Below, one piece after another: positions 17,951 through 26,495 of a DNA stretch of 64,000 nucleotides (its first letter is position 1; each line of letters starts with the position of its first letter). The DNA comes from Ferruginibacter sp. (GTDB lineage: Bacteria > Bacteroidota > Bacteroidia > Chitinophagales > Chitinophagaceae), in NCBI GenBank assembly GCA_019638485.1, contig JAHBTP010000001.1, positions 620,001-684,000 on the forward strand, read 5' to 3'. A program made the position numbers and the translations under genes. Below the pieces are notes generated by a model. It was given only the letters and a program-made list of their open reading frames with translations. It did no database searches and was not told the origin of the DNA.

Positions 17951-18763
17951 TTATCTTTCTTTTCTCCAATAAACGCCTGTCCAATCTATTTCAATAATGG
18001 GTTCAGTGATATTATGTTCTTTTCGGTAATCTTCAATAGCTTTTTTACACCCTGCTACTGCACCCCAATCGTCAACAATCAGGTAGCCTCCAATAGATAA
18101 TTTGGGATAAAGCGCGGTAATGGCATCCATAGTGGACTCGTACATATCACCATCTAATCTCAGCAACGACAATTTAGAAATTGGCGCATTAGGTAAAGTG
18201 TCTTTAAACCATCCTTTCAAAAATTTAACTTGTTCATCCAATAAGCCATATTTTTCAAAATTACTTTTCACGGTTTCCATAGAAATAGCTAATTCTGAAC
18301 GAGTAAAATGTATATCATTTTTATCTGCAGCATATTTTTGCTCATTTGGCTTAGGTAGTCCTTCAAATGAGTCAGCTACCCAAACATTTCTGTCTGTTAC
18401 ATTATTATAGCGTAGAAGCGCTTTCATGAATATAGTAGCTCCACCTCTCCAAACTCCCGTTTCTATTAAATCACCTTCAATATTATCTTGCAGGATATTT
18501 TTTATGCAATACTCAATATTATCAAGGCGCTTTAAGCCTATCATTGTATCGGCATTGGCCGGCCAATCCTTACCGTTTATTCTATTTTCTTTATTAAAAT
18601 TGAATTTTTTGCAAATAGCTAATCCAAACTTTGCTAAACGTTTGTTTGCCCAAACTACAAGTTTGGATTTAAAATTGCCCTTTGATTCATAAACAGGGCT
18701 ATACTCAATTTCATTGATACGGTGATAATCAACAAGGACTTTTTTTAAAAGGTCAATATACAT
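17951..18763 (-). CDS. TylF/MycF-family O-methyltransferase
   Basis: A 270-residue protein of the macrocin O-methyltransferase family. The SAM-binding region is 'DLIETGVWRGGATIFMKAL', followed by 'VADSFEGLPKPN', the metal-binding 'LRLDGDMYESTMDAI' and 'GGYLIVDDWGAVAGCKKAI', all in family order. These enzymes are magnesium-dependent and methylate sugar hydroxyls; in surface-polysaccharide bacteria they probably methylate a nucleotide sugar or repeat unit. It is alone here, convergent with rseP and 270 nt from the tmRNA, not inside either polysaccharide locus. The ATG at 18763 gives an N-terminal extension of about 85 residues before the SAM motif. Confidence 0.86.
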   Translation of the reverse strand: MYIDLLKKVLVDYHRINEIEYSPVYESKGNFKSKLVVWANKRLAKFGLAICKKFNFNKENRINGKDWPANADTMIGLKRLDNIEYCIKNILQDNIEGDLIETGVWRGGATIFMKALLRYNNVTDRNVWVADSFEGLPKPNEQKYAADKNDIHFTRSELAISMETVKSNFEKYGLLDEQVKFLKGWFKDTLPNAPISKLSLLRLDGDMYESTMDAITALYPKLSIGGYLIVDDWGAVAGCKKAIEDYRKEHNITEPIIEIDWTGVYWRKER

Positions 18764-19015
18764 GTAGAAGCGTTTATGAGGAGGGTCAAAGATATGAAAC
18801 TATATACATCGAAAGAGAAGGTTTTGATATTTACAGGGTGAGGAAAATGAACAAATTTTATCGAATAATTTCTTCATGCTTTATGTTCTGCCTTCGAATA
18901 AGTGAGGGATTTATGGATGTCTTTATTATTTATTATAGGCTAAAGCCGGTAGGAAGATTTTTGCTACTGTTTTAATTTTTAACAGAGGGTGAAAAAATGA
19001 ATGTTCAATAATTGG

Positions 19016-19023
19016 TATCTTTG
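19016..19023 (+). promoter_or_regulatory. Putative -7 box (TATCTTTG) of the tmRNA gene
   Basis: TATCTTTG fully matches TAnnTTTG and ends 8 nt before the mature tmRNA 5' end at 19032, close to where a transcription start would be expected. No -33 TTTG is visible at 19-22 nt spacing. Confidence 0.5.
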
Positions 19024-19031
19024 TAATCCAA

Positions 19032-19398
19032 GGGGCTGACCGGTTTTGACAGCATAGATCTTTGTAAGTAAGCATGTAGTGCGTTGCGTAGTCAGCACTT
19101 TAATCTGAATACGAAAACTTTAAATGGCAACAATTCGTATGCCATGGCTGCCTAATCAGTGATTAAGTAGTCATTAGGGCCGACTGGAAGGGTTTACCCG
19201 GTACCTTTCCCTCCGCCGACTCAAAACAAACCCGGGGTGCGGCTGTAGAATGGTGTGACTACAGTTTAAGTTCATCCACCTAAGGTTTAGCTTGGTTCGT
19301 TCTGTTCCGGGTTACTCCCTACAATTAATGCAGAAATAAACATGTAGAAAGCTTATTAAGGGTATGTTTGGACTCGAGTTCGATTCTCGACAGCTCCA
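19032..19398 (+). ncRNA. ssrA: Transfer-messenger RNA (tmRNA)
   Basis: The gene begins with GGGGCTGACCGGTTTTGACA and ends with GAGTTCGATTCTCGACAGCTCC plus discriminator A. The first seven bases pair with CAGCTCC (19391-19397), one pair being G-U, to make the tRNA-like acceptor stem; CCA is not encoded. The tag frame runs 19126-19155: GGC resume codon then GNNSYAMAA and TAA. Its Tyr-Ala-x-Ala-Ala end fits protease-recognised tags. tmRNA with SmpB rescues stalled ribosomes. A -7 box precedes it and a strong terminator follows. Confidence 0.97.
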
Positions 19399-19407
19399 CT
19401 TAAATTT

Positions 19408-19437
19408 TGCGGCATCTTTAAGATGGCCGCATTTTTT
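19408..19437 (+). terminator. Rho-independent terminator of the tmRNA gene
   Basis: TGCGGC-ATCT pairs with AGAT-G-GCCGCA around a TTA loop (one bulged G), followed by six T at 19432-19437. It starts 10 nt after the tmRNA end. The T-tract touches the stop codon of the convergent giant gene at 19436. Confidence 0.85.
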
Positions 19438-22400
19438 ATCTAAGTAAGAGTACGTTTCCTTTCATTTGCCGCATACTTCCCAAGCGATCTGTACCTTTTA
19501 AATACCATACATAATTTCCAATGGGTTGCGCCTTGCCTTTATACTCGCCATTCCATCCTCTTCCAATTACGTTTGTTTCAAACACTAATTCACCATAACG
19601 ATTATACACTCTAAAGAAATCTAATTTTCGAATACCAACCGGGGTGGCTCTAAAAATATCGTTTTGCCCATCATTATTGGGCGTGAAAGCATTGGGAACA
19701 TAAAATGTTGGGCCGTTTATTACACGCAAATGAACGGTGTCTGATGCGCTGCATCCTATATCATTGGTTACAGTTAATATAAGTGTAGCATCGTGTTGGA
19801 GGCGAACGTAAGGATTGGCAATGTGTGAAGAACTAACCAAGGTAGCAGGCCACCAGGTGTAGTTTCCATTGCCCTCACCATTGAGCACATAAGATACATT
19901 AGTTTCAATGGTGGTGTCTCTTCCTGCGTCTGCAAAAACTTCATCCCTAATTTCAAATACTACCATTGCTGTATCACTACATCCATTACCATTTGTGGCT
20001 ATTGCAATATAAGTACCTGCTTCAACTGCAGCATTAGGAGGAGGAATGTTCATGCTGCCTAAACTCCATTGAATGGGTGCTCCTGAAGTACTTAATAAGC
20101 CGGCAATGTTGGCCGTTTCTCCAGCACAAACTGCCACGCTTTTGTCATCGCCTAAATCAGGCTTGCTGTTTATTATAACTGTGATTGGCGATTGGAGACT
20201 ACTGCATCTGCCATCTGTTTGTAATACTTGATAAATATAAGTACCCTCTATCAGAGTGGAAGGTATGGGCGAGGATGTAGTTCCACCCGTTGCACCCGGA
20301 GCAAACCAAAGCAAGGTGTTCCCTGCATCTGCAGTTGCATTTAATGGAGTGGAAATTTGGCCTGTGCAATAAAAAATTGGACTAGAAACGGTTATCTTCG
20401 GTGGATTAGGCAAAACAGTTAATTCCAAAATTGCAGTTGAATCACAGCCAGCGCTATTCGTTAAAAGTTGCGAAAATGTACCTGAGGTATTAAGAGGTCT
20501 TCCTCCCCAAATAAAAGGAAGTTCACTTTCACAAATGCTTATTGTTGAGAGCGAATTTGTTTCCTGTTTAACGCTAAGTTGAAGAATTAAGATAGAATCG
20601 CATCCGTTTGTGCTGAGTAAAGTATCCGTATATCTGCCGGCATATTGGATGGTTTGGTTTTGCCATAAAAATGGTAGGGCACTGTTGCAAACGGAACTAT
20701 CTGTTTGCATCCTAAATTCTGGCGATACATTAAGTGTTAGAGATACAATAGAATCGCATCTCCATTGATTGGTAAGGTTGGCAGTGTAAACGCCCTGCGA
20801 TGATAAGGTTAGTCCATTCCAATGATAGGGTAGATCTCCATTGCATATATTTATCTGGGTTGAATGATAGTCAATATCACGCACTGTAAGAAAAAGTTTT
20901 GCAATGGAATCACAGCCTGAGGCTCCTGTTAGTGTAACTGCATAATTGCCAGATTGAACAAGTGACATTCCATTCCAATTGAATGGCAATTGAGAAAAGC
21001 ATATTTCTCGGGTTTCTATTGATTGAGTTACATTTTTTATAAAAAGCGATAACTGAGCAAGTGAGTCACAACCTTGTTGACCGGATAATATAACAGTATA
21101 GGAGCCGGGCTGCGTATAGGCGTTACCGTTCCATCTGTAAGGGAGTTGATTTTGGCAAATTGTAATAGTTGAAGAGGAAGTGTTAATAGGTATAACGGTT
21201 AATGTCAGGCGCGCAATAGAATCGCACCCGGATGTGGTAAACAGATGTGCATTATATGTACCGGTTGCATTATAAGCATTCCCATTCCATATAAGCGGTA
21301 ATTCATTTGCGCAACGAGTGATTATTGTTGTAGAGGTTTGTGGATTGAAAATAGATAAGGTTAATACAACTACCGAATCACATTGTGAAGGGCGGCTGAA
21401 TTGAGTATAATAGGTGCCGGCTACTGAAAGAGTTTGTCCTTCCCATAAAAAAGGTAATTGATTGCTACAAACGGTGTGATTTTGGAATGTGGTATCTGAA
21501 ACTGACACTAACAGGTTTAAGGTGGCAGTACTATCGCATCCATTTTGATTAATAAGGGTTATTGATTGGGAACCAGCCGAGTTAAAAGTTAAACCATTCC
21601 ATAGGTAAGGCAGGTCTTGTTGACAAATGGTTTGGGTAGTTAAACTGGTTGAAGCCGGTGCAATGGTTAAACTAAGAATGGGCACTGAGTCGCAGCCGGC
21701 AGGAGTACTAAGCGTAATTGCATAAGTGCCTTCTCGAGTATAGGCATTTCCGTTCCAGTGATATGGTAGCATTGAAGGACATATCGTTACGTTGGTTGTG
21801 GAGGTGAGAATATCAGTAACTGTTAAATTTAAAACGGCTACTGAATCAACCCCGTTGGTATCGGGAAATATTACTGCATAACTTCCGCCTTGTGAGTAAC
21901 TATTTCCGTTCCAGGTATAGGGGAGTGCATTAGGACAAATGGTATCATTAGTAATGCTGCTAACGGTGCCGGGTAGATGTAGTTCAAGGGTGGCGATTGA
22001 ATCACACCCTGTAACACTGGTAAGTATTGCTGTGTACGTTCCCTCCAAATAATAATCTACGCCATTCCATCTAAATGGTAATTGATTTCCCCAAGTGTAA
22101 ATTACTGTTGTGCTGTTAAGCTGATCATATACGGTGAGGTATAAGGTTACGATAGAATCGCAACCAACCGAATTAGTAAATGTTTGAGTATATGTTCCTG
22201 AAGTATTAAAAGCTGTGCCGTTCCAAATATAAGGTAGGTTGTAATCACAAATGCCTATATGTTGCTCCATCTGAATAATAGGTGCTATAATTAATCGTAA
22301 AACAGAAATAGAATCACAGCCATTTTCTCCAGTAAATATAAATGGGTAATATCCACTGGTGTTAAAGGATTGTCCATTCCATTGAAAAGGTACTTGAGAG

Positions 22401-24199
22401 GGACAGATTCCTACGGTTAGTGTATCTCGTTTTACCTGTGTGATACTGAAATACCCTGTAACAATGGAATCACATCCTAAACTGTTTTGCAATGTAGTTG
22501 TATAAGTTCCGGCTGTATTTAAGCTTTGATTGTACCAAACATAAGGCAAGGTATTTGAGCAAGTAGAAAAGCTTTCTTCTGCAGTGGTGTTATTGTTTAC
22601 AGTGAGGTGCAAGGTGGCCATAGAATCACAACCCAGTGTAGATACGAGGCCAATGGTATAGGTGCCTGCTGAATAATAATTCCTGTTGTTCCATCGGTAC
22701 GGCATATTATTTTCACAAACAGCAGCGAACACATCTCCCGGTATCACATCTTCCACCACGAAGTTTAGTGAAGTAATTGTGGTGCACGGATCCGGTTGTA
22801 TTGGAGGAATTAAAGTATAACTACCGCTGCCGGTAATGGTCATTCCATAATAATTAAAGGGTAATGATTCAGGGCATACTCGTAGGCTATCTGCCATTAC
22901 GATGGGTGTGGTAATCATTGCAGTGAGATGAGCGATGCTGTCACAACCCGAAGCGGTAACAAAGGAAGCGGAATAATCTCCATCAATCGTTATTGATTGT
23001 CCATTCCAGGTATAAGGTAATTCTGAATTACAAATACGTTGAGTGAGATAGGTATGAATGGTTCCAGCCTCTGATAACTGTAGTCTTGCCAAAGAATCAC
23101 AGCCGTTTGCGGCAGTGAGTGTAATCGAGTAATTGCCGGGTACGCTTAAAGATTGTCCATTCCAGATATATGGAAATGCACGGTCGCAAATGGTTATGGC
23201 TGTATTACTGGTAGGTGATGGCAGAATAGTTAGATATAATGTAGGAATAGAATCGCATCCGTTGGCAGCTACTAAAACCGTACGATAAGCCCCCGGATTA
23301 GTAATTGTTCTTCCGTTCCATAAAAAAGGCAATTCATTTGCACAAATTGTTATTCGTGTAATACTGGTGGCTATCGGAAAGATATGTAGTTCCAGCGTTG
23401 CTGTTGAATCACAGCTATTGGAGCCCGGTAGCGTAACTTGATAAGTGCCGGGTAAAGTATATTCATTACCATTCCATGAAAATGGTAATCTATTGTTACA
23501 GGTATTCATTACCGTTAGAGAGCTGCCGTTAGGCTTTGTTCTTAGTTTTAAAGTGGCCAATGAATCGCAATTGGCTATACTGGTGAGGGTTACGGTATAA
23601 TCTCCCGGAGCTGTAAAAGATTGCCCATTCCACAAAAAAGGAAGATCATTTTCACACACAGTAACCCGGGTTGTGCTGCTTACCACGTTGTTAACAGACA
23701 AACTTAATATAGCTACTGAGTCGCACCCTTTATTGTTTGTGAGTGTAGCCGAATAGGTGCCACTTGTAGTATAACTTTGCCCATTCCATAAAAACGGAAG
23801 CTCAGAAGAACATTTAATCTCATAGGTTATGCTTGTGCTGATTTCATTTACTGTTAGTCTTAGAAAAGCTGTTGAATCCATGCCATTACTTCCAATAAGG
23901 GTAACAGAATATAATCCTGCGGATAAAATAGATAGTCCATTCCAAGAATAAGGCAGTTGATTTATGCATACCGTTTGGAAAGTGGTGTCTGCCTGTACGC
24001 GAATATCAAGGCGAGGGAAAACATTATTTTGAAAAATGCATTTAGTTGTATGATAAACAAAGCTATTATTCGCTATTGGCGATGCAGCAACGGGATTTAT
24101 ACTGAAAACGGATACGATTGAAAAAAGAGTAATGAGGATCTTTTGCCTTATAAACAGACAGTGAGAGAAAACTTTAATGCTATTTGTTAAAAAATGCAT
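19436..24199 (-). CDS. Giant secreted repeat protein with type B (gliding-motility-associated) C-terminal sorting domain
   Basis: A 1587-residue protein. Residues about 15-40 form a signal peptide (hydrophobic 'ILITLFSIVSVFS', Ala-rich end). Residues about 71-1263 are 23 tandem units of mostly 52 residues, each with a C-x3-LPF/Y-x-WNG core, a G-x-Y strand and GCDS-x-A-x-L. Then come two or three Ig/PKD-like segments (about 1264-1500). The last 87 residues ('VPNAFTPNNDGQNDIF', 'YNRYGELVFET', 'GNYVWYLKGTD') are a gliding-motility-associated C-terminal domain, the type B signal for type IX secretion. The protein should be exported and surface-bound or released, possibly as an adhesin. It is convergent with the tmRNA gene and stands alone. 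Confidence 0.92.
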   Translation of the reverse strand: MHFLTNSIKVFSHCLFIRQKILITLFSIVSVFSINPVAASPIANNSFVYHTTKCIFQNNVFPRLDIRVQADTTFQTVCINQLPYSWNGLSILSAGLYSVTLIGSNGMDSTAFLRLTVNEISTSITYEIKCSSELPFLWNGQSYTTSGTYSATLTNNKGCDSVAILSLSVNNVVSSTTRVTVCENDLPFLWNGQSFTAPGDYTVTLTSIANCDSLATLKLRTKPNGSSLTVMNTCNNRLPFSWNGNEYTLPGTYQVTLPGSNSCDSTATLELHIFPIATSITRITICANELPFLWNGRTITNPGAYRTVLVAANGCDSIPTLYLTILPSPTSNTAITICDRAFPYIWNGQSLSVPGNYSITLTAANGCDSLARLQLSEAGTIHTYLTQRICNSELPYTWNGQSITIDGDYSASFVTASGCDSIAHLTAMITTPIVMADSLRVCPESLPFNYYGMTITGSGSYTLIPPIQPDPCTTITSLNFVVEDVIPGDVFAAVCENNMPYRWNNRNYYSAGTYTIGLVSTLGCDSMATLHLTVNNNTTAEESFSTCSNTLPYVWYNQSLNTAGTYTTTLQNSLGCDSIVTGYFSITQVKRDTLTVGICPSQVPFQWNGQSFNTSGYYPFIFTGENGCDSISVLRLIIAPIIQMEQHIGICDYNLPYIWNGTAFNTSGTYTQTFTNSVGCDSIVTLYLTVYDQLNSTTVIYTWGNQLPFRWNGVDYYLEGTYTAILTSVTGCDSIATLELHLPGTVSSITNDTICPNALPYTWNGNSYSQGGSYAVIFPDTNGVDSVAVLNLTVTDILTSTTNVTICPSMLPYHWNGNAYTREGTYAITLSTPAGCDSVPILSLTIAPASTSLTTQTICQQDLPYLWNGLTFNSAGSQSITLINQNGCDSTATLNLLVSVSDTTFQNHTVCSNQLPFLWEGQTLSVAGTYYTQFSRPSQCDSVVVLTLSIFNPQTSTTIITRCANELPLIWNGNAYNATGTYNAHLFTTSGCDSIARLTLTVIPINTSSSTITICQNQLPYRWNGNAYTQPGSYTVILSGQQGCDSLAQLSLFIKNVTQSIETREICFSQLPFNWNGMSLVQSGNYAVTLTGASGCDSIAKLFLTVRDIDYHSTQINICNGDLPYHWNGLTLSSQGVYTANLTNQWRCDSIVSLTLNVSPEFRMQTDSSVCNSALPFLWQNQTIQYAGRYTDTLLSTNGCDSILILQLSVKQETNSLSTISICESELPFIWGGRPLNTSGTFSQLLTNSAGCDSTAILELTVLPNPPKITVSSPIFYCTGQISTPLNATADAGNTLLWFAPGATGGTTSSPIPSTLIEGTYIYQVLQTDGRCSSLQSPITVIINSKPDLGDDKSVAVCAGETANIAGLLSTSGAPIQWSLGSMNIPPPNAAVEAGTYIAIATNGNGCSDTAMVVFEIRDEVFADAGRDTTIETNVSYVLNGEGNGNYTWWPATLVSSSHIANPYVRLQHDATLILTVTNDIGCSASDTVHLRVINGPTFYVPNAFTPNNDGQNDIFRATPVGIRKLDFFRVYNRYGELVFETNVIGRGWNGEYKGKAQPIGNYVWYLKGTDRLGSMRQMKGNVLLLR
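20410..23989 (-). repeat. 23 tandem coding repeats, period about 156 bp
   Basis: Each unit encodes about 52 residues with a Cys before LPF/LPY, WNG and a second Cys in GCDS. Units are diverged at DNA level (no long identical runs seen), so the array is old or under selection, not a recent expansion. Unit 1 lacks the second Cys (GMDS), unit 13 lacks the first (Trp, TGG) and unit 14 lacks the second (GVDS). Unit 8 is the most divergent (NYYG in place of WNG). Confidence 0.9.
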
Positions 24200-24296
24200 A
24201 GCCGAACTGTTTAATGGTTTGGCTTTTTATGGATGGGTATTAATGGATGTTCCTGCCCTGTTCGTTAATTGCTTTGATATACAGTAAGCCGCCTTA

Positions 24297-24638
24297 TTAA
24301 TTTGCTCCGGCATGTATATGCTCAATTATATCCTCCATTGAAATAGCGCTATGGCTGGCATCAAAAATACATTTGCCTTGATTAATTATAAGAATCTGCG
24401 GTGATTCGTGTTCAATTTTAAAGTCATCTGCTATTTTATTAGATAAAGTTCTATAATGCAGTAAATCTAATAGATGAAAGTCTGCTCCTTGAAACACATC
24501 ACTGCGTTCGAGTCTGTTTAATGCCATCTTGCTAATACTACACCGGGTGCTATGTTTAAATATCACTTGTGGTTTGGCTTTTGATAAGGATACAATATCT
24601 TCCAAATCAGCCTCTGATTCAATTTGTTTCCAATTCAT
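24297..24638 (-). CDS. ytxJ: Bacillithiol-system redox protein YtxJ-like (thioredoxin fold)
   Basis: A 113-residue single-domain thioredoxin-like protein of the YtxJ (DUF2847) family. The active-site stretch is 'KHSTRCSISKMAL' with Cys33; the second position of the usual CxxC is Ser36, so it is a monothiol type. 'HESPQILIINQGKCIFDASH' gives the cis-Pro region. The family is linked by phylogenetic distribution to bacillithiol and is proposed to remove bacillithiol from mixed disulfides. No bacillithiol synthesis gene is in the window. A 34-residue lipoprotein ORF ends 12 nt upstream and is probably in the same transcript. Confidence 0.9.
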   Translation of the reverse strand: MNWKQIESEADLEDIVSLSKAKPQVIFKHSTRCSISKMALNRLERSDVFQGADFHLLDLLHYRTLSNKIADDFKIEHESPQILIINQGKCIFDASHSAISMEDIIEHIHAGAN

Positions 24639-24650
24639 TTTTAAAAATAA

Positions 24651-24755
24651 TTATACACGAACGGAAGGGCAACCGGTTCTACGGCTGGCTCCACAACTTG
24701 TTATGGTGGCAGCGATTAATAAGCCCAATATGCATGCAATTAAAATCTTCTTCAT
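24651..24755 (-). CDS. Very small putative lipoprotein (34 residues)
   Basis: I read a 34-codon frame from ATG at 24755 to TAA at 24651. The peptide starts MKKILIACILGLL, has a hydrophobic core, then a lipobox-like ITSC with Cys at residue 21, and ends in 'GASRRTGCPSVRV'. This is a complete lipoprotein signal plus a 13-residue tail with one Cys. It ends 12 nt before the ytxJ start on the same strand. Function is unknown. The length and clean signal structure make chance less likely, but a 34-codon frame can arise randomly, so homologues would be needed for certainty. Confidence 0.6.
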   Translation of the reverse strand: MKKILIACILGLLIAATITSCGASRRTGCPSVRV

Positions 24756-24841
24756 GGTTAAAATTTACCACTGTAAAGATAATTTTTTTTATGAGATGTT
24801 ACAATTATGGAAATATTACTTTCTCATTCCAAGGTTAATGC

Positions 24842-24849
24842 TACCTTTG
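24842..24849 (+). promoter_or_regulatory. Putative -7 box (TACCTTTG) of the DnaQ-like exonuclease gene
   Basis: TACCTTTG lies 20 nt before the ATG at 24870. It falls inside the longer open frame that begins at 24807, which argues for the 24870 start. Confidence 0.45.
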
Positions 24850-24869
24850 CTAAAACCTATTTCCTATCA

Positions 24870-25637
24870 ATGAAACTGACTATAGATAGGCCAATTGCCT
24901 TTTTTGACCTTGAAACTACCGGAACCAATCTTTCTACCGACCGAATTGTTGAAATTGCCATTGTAAAACTGATGCCTGATGGCACAAAAACAGTAAAACG
25001 CAAACTGGTAAACCCGGAAATGCCCATTACCAATTCGGACATACACGGCATTACTGACGAGATGATTAAGGATGCGCCTTCTTTTAAACTGATAGCCAAT
25101 GAGATTAAGCAGTTTTTAGATGGTGCTGATTTGGGAGGCTATAATAGCAACCGATTCGATATTCCTATTTTAATGGAAGAATTTTTAAGAGCTGGATTGG
25201 ATGTTGATTTAACCGATAGGCGTATGGTGGATGCTCAGCATATTTTTTATTCTATGGAGCCACGTACGCTTACTGCGGCTTATAAGTTTTATTGCCAAAA
25301 GGAATTAACCGGTGCTCATAGCGCAGAGGTTGATGTGCAGGCCACCATTGAAGTTTTACTGGCTCAAATTGAACGTTATGAGGAATTAGGTGTTACACTG
25401 GATAGTATTCTTGCCAAGGTTGGTGAGGAGAAAATTGTGGACTATGCCCGAAGGTTCAGTTTTGATGACAATGATAATGAAATCTTTAATTTTGGAAAAT
25501 ATAAGGGTAGAAAGGTGGCTGAAATCCTAAAGCAGGAGCCTCAATATTATGATTGGATGATGAAGGGTGATTTTCCTCTACACACAAAGAAAAAGCTTAC
25601 AGAAATCCTCAAGCGTACGTTGTTAAAAAATAACTAA
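24870..25637 (+). CDS. DnaQ-like 3'-5' exonuclease (DEDDh type)
   Basis: A 255-residue exonuclease from the ATG at 24870; upstream in-frame codons to 24807 look non-coding and contain the promoter box. DEDD motifs are seen as Asp13/Glu15 in 'FFDLETTGTN', 'IHGITDEM', Asp in 'GYNSNRFDIPIL' and 'HSAEVDVQAT' (His and Asp of the DEDDh type). After the nuclease domain a C-terminal segment 'FNFGKYKGRKVAEI..YYDWM' matches the short domain also seen at the end of exonuclease X-like proteins. It is a single-strand-directed 3'-5' exonuclease of repair or proofreading type; its exact role is unknown. Confidence 0.92.
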   Translation: MKLTIDRPIAFFDLETTGTNLSTDRIVEIAIVKLMPDGTKTVKRKLVNPEMPITNSDIHGITDEMIKDAPSFKLIANEIKQFLDGADLGGYNSNRFDIPILMEEFLRAGLDVDLTDRRMVDAQHIFYSMEPRTLTAAYKFYCQKELTGAHSAEVDVQATIEVLLAQIERYEELGVTLDSILAKVGEEKIVDYARRFSFDDNDNEIFNFGKYKGRKVAEILKQEPQYYDWMMKGDFPLHTKKKLTEILKRTLLKNN

Positions 25638-25701
25638 AAGCACCCATTGAAATCATACACTTAATAAAGTGTAACTTTAGTGTTTGTTCTAAAATGAAAG
25701 T

Positions 25702-26493
25702 TTGGATAGAATTGTTATTATACCAACCTATAATGAAAAGGAAAATATAGCAGCAATTATTGATGCTGTTTTTTCTTTGGAGGAGTTGTTCCATATTTTA
25801 GTAATAGACGATGGCTCTCCTGATGGAACGGCATCAATTGTTAAGTCGCTGTTTCCTTCGTATCCTGGTAAACTGTTTTTAGTAGAAAGGAGAGGGAAGC
25901 TGGGATTGGGAACGGCATATATACATGGCTTTCGTTGGGCGATTGAAAAAGGGTATGATTTTGTATTTGAAATGGATGCCGATTTTTCACATAATCCAAA
26001 GGATCTTGTGCGGCTGTTTCTGGCTGTTAAAAATGGTGCTGATGTAGCAGTGGGCTCTCGCTATGTACCGGGTGGTGCAGTTAGGAACTGGCCGTCTAAT
26101 CGCATTTTTATTTCTAAAGGAGCTTCTTTATATACCCGTTTAATAACCTGGATGAAGGTAAAAGACCCAACCGCAGGTTTTGTTTGTTATAAACGTGCCG
26201 TGCTTGAAGCTATTAATTTTGATAATATCAGTTTTGTTGGCTATGCATTTCAAATTGAAATGAAATTCGCTTCTTGGAAATTGGGTTTTAAAATAGTTGA
26301 AGTGCCTATTACCTTTATTGATAGAAAGTATGGAACAAGCAAAATGAATAAAGGAATTATTAAGGAAGGAATTTTAGGGGTTTTAAAACTTAGATGGGAA
26401 AGCTTATTTAAAAATTACAGGAAGCGGGTGCATAATATTGAGCTAACCCAATCAAATCCTATCATAAAAGAACGTGAATTCATGCACAAGTAG
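25702..26493 (+). CDS. Polyprenol-phosphate mannosyl/glycosyltransferase (Dpm1-like GT2)
   Basis: A 263-residue GT2 enzyme with 'IVIIPTYNEKENIAAI', 'LVIDDGSPDGT', 'GLGTAYIHGFRWA', the metal-binding 'EMDADFSHNP' and 'AVGSRYVPGGAVRNWP', the pattern of polyprenol monophosphomannose synthases. It lacks C-terminal membrane segments, like the soluble Dpm1 type. It would move a sugar from GDP- or UDP-sugar to polyprenyl phosphate at the membrane. The start appears to be TTG at 25702, as no ATG fits the frame before the first beta-strand. It is convergent with xerD (2 nt gap). Confidence 0.9.
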   Translation: MDRIVIIPTYNEKENIAAIIDAVFSLEELFHILVIDDGSPDGTASIVKSLFPSYPGKLFLVERRGKLGLGTAYIHGFRWAIEKGYDFVFEMDADFSHNPKDLVRLFLAVKNGADVAVGSRYVPGGAVRNWPSNRIFISKGASLYTRLITWMKVKDPTAGFVCYKRAVLEAINFDNISFVGYAFQIEMKFASWKLGFKIVEVPITFIDRKYGTSKMNKGIIKEGILGVLKLRWESLFKNYRKRVHNIELTQSNPIIKEREFMHK

Positions 26494-26495
26494 CA

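Noticed and set aside
20410..23989. Non-coding satellite DNA
   Set aside because: The 156-bp units keep one long frame with conserved Cys/Trp residues, so they are coding.
24807..24869. N-terminal extension of the DnaQ-like exonuclease
   Set aside because: Contains a -7 box and no family-like residues; ATG 24870 begins just before the DxE strand.
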